Shown in pieces: positions 1 to 7,685 of a stretch of 64,000 bases of DNA. This DNA comes from Microvirga arabica (GTDB taxonomy: Bacteria; Pseudomonadota; Alphaproteobacteria; Rhizobiales; Beijerinckiaceae). The position numbers and the translations under genes were made by a program. Position 1 is the stretch's first letter, and every line of letters starts with the position of its first letter. The stretch is taken from contig NZ_JAFBID010000003.1 in assembly GCF_016811235.1 (NCBI RefSeq), forward strand, positions 1 through 64,000, in the 5' to 3' direction. Under the pieces are notes generated by a model. It ran no database searches, was not told the DNA's origin, and saw only the letters and a list, made by a program, of their open reading frames with translations.

Positions 1-12
1 CCGGAGGCGCGC

Positions 13-783
13 ATGGTAGCGACCCTGCAACTCACTGATGTCGGCGTCCGCTATGGCAAGCAGGAGGTGCTCTCCGGCGTGACCACGCCGGTGCTGAAGG
101 GCGGCGAGGTCACCGCCGTGATCGGCCCGAACGCCGCCGGCAAGTCGAGCCTGTTCCGGCGCATCGCCGGGCTGCTCGACGGACCCGGCGACATCCGTAT
201 CGACGACGTCGCCTTGAGGTCTGGCCCGAGCCCTGTCTGCTACATGCCGCAGGACACCTCAGTGAACACGGTGCTGACCGTCTATGAATCCGTGCTGCTC
301 GCCCGCAAGCAGGGCGCACCGCGCAAAGTCAGCGACGAGGATCTCCAGGAAGTCGACCGCGTGCTCTTCAGCCTGCGGATCGAGACTATTGCCTTCAAGG
401 GTCTCAACGAGCTCAGCGGCGGCCAGCGCCAGCTGGTATCGCTCGCGCAGGTACTCGTGCGCGAGCCCAAGATCCTCCTGCTCGATGAGCCGACAAGCGC
501 CCTCGACCTGCACCGGCAGGTGGAGGTGCTGGCGCTCATCCGCTCGCTCGCCCGGGAACGGGGGATCTGCGTGGTGCTTGCCATCCACGACCTCAACCAG
601 GTCCTGCGCGTGGCCGACCGGGTGATGGTGATCGATGCCGGCACCATGGTGAACTGCGGTCCGGTGGAGACGGTGATCACCCCGACTCTGCTGCAGACCA
701 TCTATCGGGTGGATGGACGGATCGAGCGCTGCTCGCGCCTGTGCCCGCACGTGATTATCGATGGGCCGCTCGAGCTTGCCTAA
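13..783 (+). CDS. ABC transporter ATP-binding protein, iron-siderophore (FecE) type
   Basis: ATPase subunit of an importer of the iron(III)-siderophore/haem/cobalamin class, working on the cytoplasmic face of the inner membrane. The 256-aa protein shows, in order, Walker A GPNAAGKSS (residues 38-46), Q-loop Gln80, signature LSGGQ (134-138), Walker B ILLLDEP (154-160) and switch His192, so it should be catalytically competent. GGAGG lies just before the ATG, at the very edge of the window. The permease and binding-protein genes of such systems would be expected immediately upstream, outside the window. The substrate is inferred from the FecE-like sequence only; haem or cobalamin are alternatives. 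Confidence 0.9.
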   Translation: MVATLQLTDVGVRYGKQEVLSGVTTPVLKGGEVTAVIGPNAAGKSSLFRRIAGLLDGPGDIRIDDVALRSGPSPVCYMPQDTSVNTVLTVYESVLLARKQGAPRKVSDEDLQEVDRVLFSLRIETIAFKGLNELSGGQRQLVSLAQVLVREPKILLLDEPTSALDLHRQVEVLALIRSLARERGICVVLAIHDLNQVLRVADRVMVIDAGTMVNCGPVETVITPTLLQTIYRVDGRIERCSRLCPHVIIDGPLELA

Positions 784-906
784 GAAGTGGCGTCATCGTC
801 TCAGCCCTCCGGTCGCCGCGTTCAACACATAAAGGCAGCAACTGGATAGCCTCGCACCATCCCGCCTGCCTATAACGGGACCCTCTCGAATCATGGAAGC
901 CCGTGC

Positions 907-1167
907 ATGAGCCTTGGACTGCCTGAACGTCGCTCGGACGAGCGCTTCGCTACCATGCTGGAAGGGTGGATCCGAGATACGGAGAGCAAGGCCCGCATCG
1001 GATGCTCCGTGCGGGACCTGTCGCAGTCGGGCGTCCGGCTGGTGATTTCCGGCTCTGCGGACATTCCCGTGGAATTCGTGCTTGAGATTCCTGGTGCCGG
1101 TGCAACAGCCATGACACAGCTGGTGTGGACGGACGGAACTCATTACGGGGCGCGCTTTACCAGTTAA
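907..1167 (+). CDS. PilZ domain protein (86 aa)
   Basis: Single-domain PilZ protein, a family whose members bind cyclic di-GMP. Both signature elements are present: an RxxxR motif (Arg9-Arg13, in RRSDER) and the D/NxSxxG motif as DLSQSG at about 37-42. There is no other domain, so it probably acts by protein-protein contact. A GGAAG sequence 10 bases upstream can serve as ribosome binding site. It opens a run of small regulatory genes that extends to about 3.3 kb. Cyclic-di-GMP binding is a family inference; the target is unknown. A second PilZ protein is encoded at 46.5 kb. Confidence 0.8.
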   Translation: MSLGLPERRSDERFATMLEGWIRDTESKARIGCSVRDLSQSGVRLVISGSADIPVEFVLEIPGAGATAMTQLVWTDGTHYGARFTS

Positions 1168-1418
1168 GCGGCAGATCCGGTCAACGCTCTACTTATTCCT
1201 GCGGTATCAACGCCGCATAGCATCACCATTCACGTCCTGCCCGACATGCCAGCCGGATTAGCGGGTGGCGTTCTCCTGTTTGCGCCCTTTCAGCCATCTG
1301 TCACTGGCGCACGGCTTATTCTCACCCGGACCAGACGGAGCTGCTCCCTACCCCCGAAGGGCATTGGCAATTTGCGCGTCCTCAAGAGACAAATGCTAAC
1401 AGCGGGTTAATCCCGTTG

Positions 1419-1739
1419 ATGGGGGGAGCAGTGATCAAACTCGACATGCGATCTGTGCATATGCGCATGGATGAAATGTTATCAAGGACGGGGCAAACTC
1501 AATCTATGAGCCCGCCGCTCTCAGATGAAGAGGCCCAAATTCTTCTCTTGATCGCAGCCGGTCATCAGAATGCGGAAATTGCTGCTGCCGCTGGCACTGA
1601 TCAGCTTGCGGTGAGGGAGCACATCAAGGCGATCCTGCGCAAGGCCATAGCCGCCGGCAACGCGGCTAGCCGTCCGCGGGCGGTCAATCTTCGACCCGCG
1701 GAGTCTCCCTCCGACCTGCCGAGCCCGTTCATCGCCTAG
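1419..1739 (+). CDS. orphan LuxR-type helix-turn-helix protein
   Basis: About 106 aa with a C-terminal LuxR/GerE-type DNA-binding domain. The stretch from LSDEEAQILLLIAAGHQNAEI through VREHIKAILRK (about residues 35-75) matches the usual pattern of this domain (L-x-x-x-E-x-x-I/V-L-x-L-x-A-x-G then V-x-x-H-x-x-x-I-L-R-K). No receiver or autoinducer-binding domain precedes it, so it is an orphan HTH. Start choice is uncertain: in-frame TTG 1416, ATG 1419, GTG 1431 and ATG 1446 are all possible, and GGGGGAG lies at 1422-1428. Targets cannot be read from the sequence. Confidence 0.65.
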   Translation: MGGAVIKLDMRSVHMRMDEMLSRTGQTQSMSPPLSDEEAQILLLIAAGHQNAEIAAAAGTDQLAVREHIKAILRKAIAAGNAASRPRAVNLRPAESPSDLPSPFIA

Positions 1740-2216
1740 CACGACGCAGGAACCATCTCTTCACAGCTCCCAGTTCTACCGTCTCCGTAACCCGAACACA
1801 GAGGCTGACGGCTGGCAGGGGCGCAAGGTATTCACTCTCCTTCAACGCAAAAGGATGTTAGATCTCCACCATGCATGGGGGCGAATGTGAGACAGGTAAT
1901 CCATAACGACCGAAACTAGAGTTTCTTGGTTTTCATCATCTTTATGGGGATCATTGTCGGCACTGGTATGGGCCTAGCGGCCAAGACCATCACGCCTCTG
2001 CTGGCGTGGGCAAAAAGCTCTCCAATCGAAACTGCGAAGACGAAACGCAAAACTCTGCTTCCTGATGGAGCTCTGCAGGGGGCCAATCGGACAGCATGAC
2101 CTGCTCCCACCACACCACGGCAGCCCTTCGGGAGGATCCCTCAAAAAGGGCTCGTCGATTAAGCCGGCGTTAATCGGATCAGGCGGAGACTCGGGCATCA
2201 TCTGGAGGAAACCAGA
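1740..2216. other. 477-base stretch without a confident gene
   Basis: Between the LuxR-type gene and the receiver-like gene. It contains one possible short membrane-peptide ORF on the plus strand (1944-2099, listed separately) and, at its right end, a good GGAGG ribosome binding site for the receiver-like gene. I see no repeat, RNA gene or clear terminator in the rest. Confidence 0.5.
1944..2099 (+). CDS. possible 51-aa single-span membrane peptide
   Basis: Short open frame starting at ATG 1944 (TTG 1926 is an upstream alternative). It would begin MGIIVGTGMGLAAKTITPLL, a glycine-rich hydrophobic segment, followed by a lysine-rich polar tail, the usual layout of a small inner-membrane peptide. 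There is no convincing Shine-Dalgarno sequence and the opposite strand is also open here, so this may be chance. No family is recognised. Confidence 0.25.
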   Translation: MGIIVGTGMGLAAKTITPLLAWAKSSPIETAKTKRKTLLPDGALQGANRTA

Positions 2217-2630
2217 ATGGTCTCCACTTCCCGTTCCAAGGCTACGGTCCTTGTTGTCGAAGATGATGCGCTCACCCGCGAGCTTCTGGTCCAGCTTCTT
2301 CAGGCCGGTGGCTTCGATGTCATCGCTGTGCCGGCAGGAGATCAGGCCTTGCTGGCCCTTTGCCACCATAGCGAAGAGATCGACTGGCTTGTGAGCAAGG
2401 TCGGCCTCCCGGGCCTCATTTGCGGATGGATCCTGGCGGACGAGTACCACGAGCATCACCCCAATCGACCTGCGCTTCTGCTTTCGTCACTCGACCCGGC
2501 AGGCAGGGCGTCTGCCCGAGCGGTCTTTATCCCGCCGGCGGCTCCGATGAGGGTCCTTGAGGTGCTGCAGTCTCTCCAGAACCTGGAGCCCTCCCAGGTG
2601 CTCCAATTCCCCACTACGAAGGCAGCATGA
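2217..2630 (+). CDS. degenerate response-regulator receiver (pseudo-receiver)
   Basis: Stand-alone CheY-like receiver fold of 137 aa. The first strand VLVVEDD (11-17) keeps the acidic pocket Glu15-Asp16-Asp17. At the phosphoacceptor position (normally Asp, four residues before the LP of the LPG turn) the sequence reads SKVGLPG, so Lys61 replaces Asp. The conserved Lys before a proline near the end is also lost (FIPPAAP, about 104-110). The protein should therefore not be phosphorylated in the classical way and may be a constitutive or protein-binding pseudo-receiver. A GGAGG site precedes ATG 2217. It lies just upstream of a NepR-like gene. Confidence 0.7.
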   Translation: MVSTSRSKATVLVVEDDALTRELLVQLLQAGGFDVIAVPAGDQALLALCHHSEEIDWLVSKVGLPGLICGWILADEYHEHHPNRPALLLSSLDPAGRASARAVFIPPAAPMRVLEVLQSLQNLEPSQVLQFPTTKAA

Positions 2631-2717
2631 CCTCTTCCTGCCATGCCTCAGTGATCACGATGTGCGCCTTAGCTTGATGCCATTAACATAGGTTACATTA
2701 TGTGATGGGACTGAGTT

Positions 2718-2742
2718 GGAACGGCACCCGACGGGAGCCGTT
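2718..2742 (+). promoter_or_regulatory. EcfG (general stress sigma factor) promoter
   Basis: GGAAC at 2718-2722, a 16-base spacer, then CGTT at 2739-2742 followed by TT. This is the alphaproteobacterial EcfG consensus GGAAC-N16/17-CGTT. It would start transcription near 2749, about 34 bases before the GGAGG-led ATG at 2783. It lies inside the longer reading frame opening at 2702, which argues for the downstream start. Confidence 0.75.
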
Positions 2743-2782
2743 TTCTCGCCAAGCTCTCAAGAGAGCAAATCGGAGGAAGTTA

Positions 2783-3001
2783 ATGCTTGATGAGGCTGTA
2801 GGGGACTGGCAAAGCGGCGAGCTTTTCGTGGTTCCGCTCGCCTGGCGGGATGATGGGCTCTGGTCCCAGATCCAGGCGTCCGCTCAAGAGCGTATCACCG
2901 CAAATCTTCAGACGATGTACAGCGAGGTTCTTCAGCAGCCTTTATCGCCTCTGCTCCGCGACATAGCCCACGAGGTTGAGCGGCGACTGGATGCCTCCTG
3001 A
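2783..3001 (+). CDS. NepR-like anti-sigma factor candidate
   Basis: 72-aa protein with start ATG 2783, seven bases after GGAGG; an in-frame ATG further upstream (2705) would place the promoter inside the gene. Residues 37-60 (ERITANLQTMYSEVL, then QQPLSPLLRDI) follow the pattern of the NepR core: I-x3-L-x3-Y-x-E-V-L-x2-P-[LIV]. NepR proteins sequester the ECF sigma factor EcfG and are released by phosphorylated PhyR. The EcfG-type promoter 36 bases upstream fits, since EcfG-dependent expression of its own anti-sigma factor is common. ecfG and phyR are not in the window, so this may be a secondary NepR paralogue. Identity rests on the short motif plus the promoter. Confidence 0.55.
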   Translation: MLDEAVGDWQSGELFVVPLAWRDDGLWSQIQASAQERITANLQTMYSEVLQQPLSPLLRDIAHEVERRLDAS

Positions 3002-3045
3002 CCGGTGGTAACAGGTTTTTCATGCCGGCATGGGATACCCATCCC

Positions 3046-3312
3046 ATGACCTATTCCCGCGACACCCAAGCCATCTCCGAACTCACCGGCCAGCCCGTCA
3101 GCACGTGGTCCGAGGAATGGCGCATCGAGACCGAGGCCCGCACCCTCCTGAAAATGTCCAAGGCCGAGCGGGACGCGTTCTTCAACGGCAGGAAGGATGC
3201 GGATGGGAAGACGATCGATCGCGGGGTGATCGGGATCCGTGGCCAGAAGGCCGCCGAGGAGATCAAGGCGACGATGGAGCGGCTGCAGGCAATCCGCAGC
3301 GAGTCCAAGTAA
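3046..3312 (+). CDS. small conserved hypothetical protein (88 aa)
   Basis: Soluble, highly charged 88-aa protein; the start could also be ATG 3022, adding eight residues. No signal peptide or membrane span. The segment around EEWRIETEARTLLKMSKAER and the later RGVIGIRGQKAAEEI look like a conserved helical domain seen in small Rhizobiales proteins of unknown function, but I cannot name a family with confidence. It starts 45 bases after the NepR-like gene on the same strand, so it is probably co-transcribed from the EcfG promoter and may belong to the stress response by position. Nothing in the sequence gives a biochemical role. Confidence 0.6.
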   Translation: MTYSRDTQAISELTGQPVSTWSEEWRIETEARTLLKMSKAERDAFFNGRKDADGKTIDRGVIGIRGQKAAEEIKATMERLQAIRSESK

Positions 3313-3341
3313 CGGACGCTATTCCTAAGCATAGAAATAAA

Positions 3342-3410
3342 AAGGGTCGCGCCCAGTCTTGTTGTATGACTGTGTTCGCGACCCTTGTGACCGTATTTTG
3401 CCCCTACGGT
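3342..3410 (+). ncRNA. hairpin region with UUUUGCCCCUAC loop, upstream copy
   Basis: A perfect 10-bp stem (AAGGGTCGCG 3342-3351 with CGCGACCCTT 3377-3386) is followed at once by a small hairpin ACCGT/ACGGT (3390-3394/3406-3410) whose loop is ATTTTGCCCCT. The region GTTCGCGACCCT...ATTTTGCCCCTACGG recurs about 190 bases downstream with different stem bases but the same loop. No open frame covers it. It could be a small RNA or the 3' end of the preceding transcript. Confidence 0.4.
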
Positions 3411-3481
3411 TAACCTGGGATAAACTATCCCTATTGTCCAAGCAAGACCAAATAGTTCGCAAATAAACGATCATTTGCGTC

Positions 3482-3500
3482 AGAATAGCGCGCCTATTCT
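3482..3500. repeat. 7-bp inverted repeat AGAATAG/CTATTCT
   Basis: AGAATAG (3482-3488), five-base spacer CGCGC, CTATTCT (3494-3500). The perfect dyad lies upstream of the second UUUUGCCCCUAC hairpin and could be an operator or part of an RNA fold. Confidence 0.4.
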
Positions 3501-3559
3501 CTTGATACGCTCAATTAACGCCATGAATTGTCACAATTTAGCCAGATTACTCTCCGAAT

Positions 3560-3637
3560 AGAGAGGTTCACGACCCTCATTTTGCCCCTACGGGTCGGAC
3601 CTTGAAGCGCCCCTCCATGAGCGGGCGCTTCCTTTTT
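3560..3637 (+). ncRNA. candidate small RNA with UUUUGCCCCUAC loop and terminator
   Basis: CGACCC (3571-3576) pairs with GGGTCG (3592-3597), presenting the loop TCATTTTGCCCCTAC. This is the same loop as in the hairpin at 3390-3410 but on a different stem, a covariation-like pattern. It is followed by a strong intrinsic terminator (3604-3637) whose loop carries CCCCUCC, able to pair with Shine-Dalgarno sequences. No protein gene immediately precedes the terminator on this strand, which suggests a short non-coding transcript. The 5' end is unknown. Confidence 0.4.
3604..3637 (+). terminator. rho-independent terminator
   Basis: GAAGCGCCC (3604-3612) pairs perfectly with GGGCGCTTC (3623-3631), followed by CTTTTT. 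It ends the candidate small RNA or a long 3' UTR. Confidence 0.8.
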
Positions 3638-3675
3638 GTGGCTGACCGCTGATTCGCTGCCCCAGGCGCAACCCC

Positions 3676-3966
3676 TTATGAGGCCCCCTGTGGGGCGAAG
3701 AAGCAGATGATGGCCCGGGTCGTCGGCTCCTCGCAGAGGTGGAACTTGGCGTCAGGCGACATCTTGGAATGCTCGCGGCCCACAAGGCGCCCGTCCCAGA
3801 GCCGCCAGCCCTCGGCGGTTTCCGTCACCGTCTCGCCCCGGGCCTCGATGAGTTCGCGGCAATCATGCTCGTCACAGCACCAAGCCGGATACCAGTCGTG
3901 GGCGTAGGACGTCCCGCTGAGCACGCAAGCCATTGCAACAATAGCCAGAGCCTTCACAGAGGCCAT
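3676..3966 (-). CDS. small secreted cysteine-rich hypothetical protein
   Basis: 96-aa protein with a clear signal peptide (MASVKALAIVAMACVLSG..., predicted cleavage after SYA, about residue 22). The mature part begins HDWYPAWCCDEHDC, giving a CC-x4-C cluster at 29, 30 and 35, with further Cys at about 78 and 88. Disulfide bonding or metal binding in the periplasm is plausible but unproven. Similar short DWYP...CC...DC proteins are familiar from Rhizobiales genomes without assigned function. It is transcribed toward the candidate small RNA and is not obviously in an operon. Confidence 0.7.
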   Translation of the reverse strand: MASVKALAIVAMACVLSGTSYAHDWYPAWCCDEHDCRELIEARGETVTETAEGWRLWDGRLVGREHSKMSPDAKFHLCEEPTTRAIICFFAPQGAS

Positions 3967-4083
3967 TCAGGACAAGCCTTTCCCGAGGATCTGGCCCCGA
4001 TTGACGAGCTTGGCCCTCATCTTGGAGCGGGTCCTATGGCACGTCCAGTCCTACCCTAACGGCAGGATCTCTTCGCACTAGGC

Positions 4084-4326
4084 TTATTCCTGGGTCTTGA
4101 GGTAGGGCTCGACCTTGCCCTTGAGCTTGATGGTCATCGGGTTGCCGAAGCGGTCCTTCGCATTCCCGGCTGTGACCCGGACCCAGCCTTCGCTGACGCA
4201 ATACTCGTCCACGTTGGTCTTCTCGGCACCGTTGAAGCGAATGCCGATCCCCTTCGCCAGCAGTTCCTCGTTGTAGAAGGGGCTGTCCGGGTTCGAAGCC
4301 AGGCGGTCGGGAAGCGTATCGGTCAT
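4084..4326 (-). CDS. DUF3297 family protein
   Basis: 80-aa protein matching DUF3297 along its whole length: MTDTLPDRL at the start, the GIGIRFNG segment, CVSEGWVRV in the middle and MTIKLKGKVEPYLK near the end. It is small, soluble and of unknown function; many proteobacteria carry one copy. GGAGAG lies about ten bases before the ATG on the minus strand. A short palindromic repeat (4369-4416) lies upstream, between it and the kynA region. No operon partner is apparent. Confidence 0.88.
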   Translation of the reverse strand: MTDTLPDRLASNPDSPFYNEELLAKGIGIRFNGAEKTNVDEYCVSEGWVRVTAGNAKDRFGNPMTIKLKGKVEPYLKTQE

Positions 4327-4368
4327 GCGAGGGTCTCTCCAATAGGGTCGTTCAGGGGCGGCAACCTA

Positions 4369-4416
4369 GCGCATCGTGCGGAAAAGTGGACCCGGTTTTC
4401 CGCCTAAACGATGTGC
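4369..4416. repeat. GCGCATCGTGCGGAAAAG palindromic repeat, copy 1
   Basis: 48-bp imperfect palindrome: GCGCATCGT...ACGATGTGC outside and GCGGAAAA...TTTTCCGC inside. The same element recurs at 62035-62083. Such elements are dispersed in Rhizobiales intergenic DNA and form a stable hairpin in RNA on either strand. Confidence 0.8.
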
Positions 4417-4568
4417 TATTCAATAAATGAGCATCGGCCCCAGAGGCCGAAAGCCAATTCCCACCAGCCCGACGTGACAAGCCCGCCGCAATGTCCTACT
4501 TTCGTTGTACGCCCCAACGGCAGGACAATAATCCGCGCGTAAGCGGAAGAGACCAGGGAGAGAAAGAC

Positions 4569-5393
4569 TTGTCGGCAGCGACAGACGGGATCCAAACAGA
4601 TTTTTCCAACGATATGAGCTATGGAGACTATCTCCGGCTCGACACCCTGCTCTCCGCCCAATCGCCCCTGACATCTGAGCACGACGAGCTTCTCTTCATC
4701 ACCATTCACCAGGTGATGGAGCTGTGGCTCAAGCTCCTGAACCGGGAGCTCGACACGGCGCTGGCCCATATCCGGGCCGACGAGCTCCAGCCCGCCTTCA
4801 AGTGCACCGCCCGCATCAACCGGATTCAGGAGCAGCTGATCCAGGCCTGGACCGTGCTCTCCACCATGACGCCCTCGGACTACCTGAGCTTCCGCCCGGC
4901 GCTCGGCAAATCCTCCGGCTTCCAGTCCTGGCAGTATCGCCTCGTCGAGTTCAAGCTCGGGGCCAAGGACGCGGTGAAGATGGCGCCACATCGGCACCGG
5001 AGCGATCTCGCCGAGCAGCTCGAGGCGGCCTACCGCGCGCCAGGCCTCTACGACGAGGCTCTGCGCCTCCTGGCCCGGCGTGGCTATGCCGTTCCAGCAG
5101 AGGTGCTGGAGCGGGACGTGACGCAAGCTTACACGGCGCATCCCGGTGTCGAGGCGATCTGGGAGGAGATCTACCGCCATTCGGGCGAGCATTTCGATCT
5201 CTACGAATTGGCCGAGGAGCTGGTCGATCTGGAGGACGCGTTCCAGCAATGGCGCTTCCGGCACATGAAGACGGTCGAGCGCATCATCGGCATGCGCAGC
5301 GGCACCGGCGGCAGCAGCGGTGTCAGCTACCTGCGCAAGGCGCTGGAAAAATACTTCTTTCCTGAACTCTGGTCCGTTCGCGGCAAGCTTTAA
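4569..5393 (+). CDS. kynA: tryptophan 2,3-dioxygenase
   Basis: Haem enzyme opening the indole ring of L-tryptophan to N-formylkynurenine, first step of the kynurenine pathway. Family landmarks: DMSYGDYLRLDTLL near the N terminus, the FITIHQVMELWLKLL active-site helix (distal His), SSGFQSWQYRLVEFKLG in the middle, and FRHMKTVERIIGMR (axial haem His) followed by GTGGSSGVSYLRKAL. The chosen TTG start at 4569 has AGGGAGAG upstream and gives 274 aa, close to family length; ATG 4491 would add 26 unrelated residues and has no ribosome site. It lies 16 bases before a kynureninase-like gene, an evident two-gene operon for tryptophan catabolism. Confidence 0.92.
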   Translation: MSAATDGIQTDFSNDMSYGDYLRLDTLLSAQSPLTSEHDELLFITIHQVMELWLKLLNRELDTALAHIRADELQPAFKCTARINRIQEQLIQAWTVLSTMTPSDYLSFRPALGKSSGFQSWQYRLVEFKLGAKDAVKMAPHRHRSDLAEQLEAAYRAPGLYDEALRLLARRGYAVPAEVLERDVTQAYTAHPGVEAIWEEIYRHSGEHFDLYELAEELVDLEDAFQQWRFRHMKTVERIIGMRSGTGGSSGVSYLRKALEKYFFPELWSVRGKL

Positions 5394-5409
5394 TCAGGTT
5401 GAGTGCATC

Positions 5410-6603
5410 ATGCTTGATCTTCGCTCCCAGTTCTCCCGCTTCCTCAGCTCAGAGCCCGATCGCCTGCATTTCGCAGCCCACAGCCACCACCCGTGGCCGG
5501 ACGTGACCCGCGAGGCGCAATTGCAGGCTTGGGACGATGCCGCCCATTTGATGGACGACAAATGGGAGCACATTCTGGGGCCCGTGCTCGACGAGTTCCG
5601 CGGCCATGTGGCCGGGCATCTCAACCTGCCGGATCCTTCCGCAATCGCCGTGGCGCCAAACACGCATGAATTCCTGAAGCGCATTCTCTCCTGCTTTCCC
5701 GCCGACCGCCCGGTGCGCATCCTGACCTCCGACGGGGAGTTCCACTCCTTCACGCGCCAGATCGCCAGGTTGGAAGAGGAGCGGCTCGTGGACGTTACCC
5801 GCGTGCCGGCCGAACCCTTCGCAACCTTTGAGGATCGCTTGCACGCGGCCGCGAAGGGGGGCTACGATCTCGTGTTCGTCAGCCAGGTATTCTTCAATTC
5901 CGGTTTTGCCCTGGACGGACGCCATCTCGCGGAGTGCGACCGCAACGGCGCCATGATCGTGATCGACGGCTACCACGGCTTCATGGCGCGGCCGACGGAT
6001 CTCGGCAGCATAGCAGACCGCGTGTTCTACATGGCCGGCGGCTACAAATACGCCATGGCCGGCGAAGGCGCCTGCTTCATGCATTGCCCGCCGGGCTGGG
6101 GCCTTCGCCCGCGCGATACCGGCTGGTACGCCGCCTTCGGCAGCCTGATGAGCGCGCAGAGCGGACAGGTGGGCTACAGCGAGGACGGCTGGCGCTTCAT
6201 GGGCGCCACCTTCGATCCATCCGGCCTCTACCGCTTCAACGCAGTGATGCGCTGGCTTTCAGATGAGGGCATTACGCCAGGCATCATCCACGCGCACGCG
6301 AAAGCGCTGCAGCAGCATTTCCTGCGGCGCATCTCCGGTTCCGCCCTGTTCGCGAACGCCACGCCCGTGGTGCCGTCCGACGAGACGCGGCGCGGCAATT
6401 TTCTCACCTTCCAGACATCCGCTGCGCAGGCCATCCACAACGACCTCAAGGAGCTGCGCGTGGTGACCGACGTTCGCGGCCAGCGCCTGCGCCTGGGCTT
6501 CGGCATCTACCAGACCGAGGAAGAGGTGGACGATCTCGTGCAGCGCATCGACGAAGCGGGCGCGATGGAGTCCCTGCCCGTCGGCACATCGTCGGCTGCG
6601 TGA
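5410..6603 (+). CDS. kynU: kynureninase-like class V aminotransferase-fold enzyme
   Basis: 397-aa PLP enzyme of the class V aminotransferase/kynureninase fold. The PLP-binding lysine is Lys213 in AGGYKYAMAGEG, with the upstream DGYHGF giving the cofactor-contacting Asp. Start ATG 5410 gives an N terminus aligned with LHFAAHSHHPWPD; the open frame extends upstream into kynA. Its position directly after tryptophan dioxygenase supports kynureninase (kynurenine to anthranilate plus alanine). The sequence differs from classical KynU around the lysine, so a related function in the same pathway cannot be excluded. No formamidase gene is adjacent. Confidence 0.75.
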   Translation: MLDLRSQFSRFLSSEPDRLHFAAHSHHPWPDVTREAQLQAWDDAAHLMDDKWEHILGPVLDEFRGHVAGHLNLPDPSAIAVAPNTHEFLKRILSCFPADRPVRILTSDGEFHSFTRQIARLEEERLVDVTRVPAEPFATFEDRLHAAAKGGYDLVFVSQVFFNSGFALDGRHLAECDRNGAMIVIDGYHGFMARPTDLGSIADRVFYMAGGYKYAMAGEGACFMHCPPGWGLRPRDTGWYAAFGSLMSAQSGQVGYSEDGWRFMGATFDPSGLYRFNAVMRWLSDEGITPGIIHAHAKALQQHFLRRISGSALFANATPVVPSDETRRGNFLTFQTSAAQAIHNDLKELRVVTDVRGQRLRLGFGIYQTEEEVDDLVQRIDEAGAMESLPVGTSSAA

Positions 6604-6606
6604 GAC

Positions 6607-7587
<981 letters not shown>

Positions 7588-7685
7588 GGGAGGTCTCCAA
7601 TTCTGATGTTGAGAATGCCGCCGCGCATGGCTGCGGATGGAGCATCAACTGGACTCGCCCCGGCCGGTTTCAAGTGCGGCGAGCG

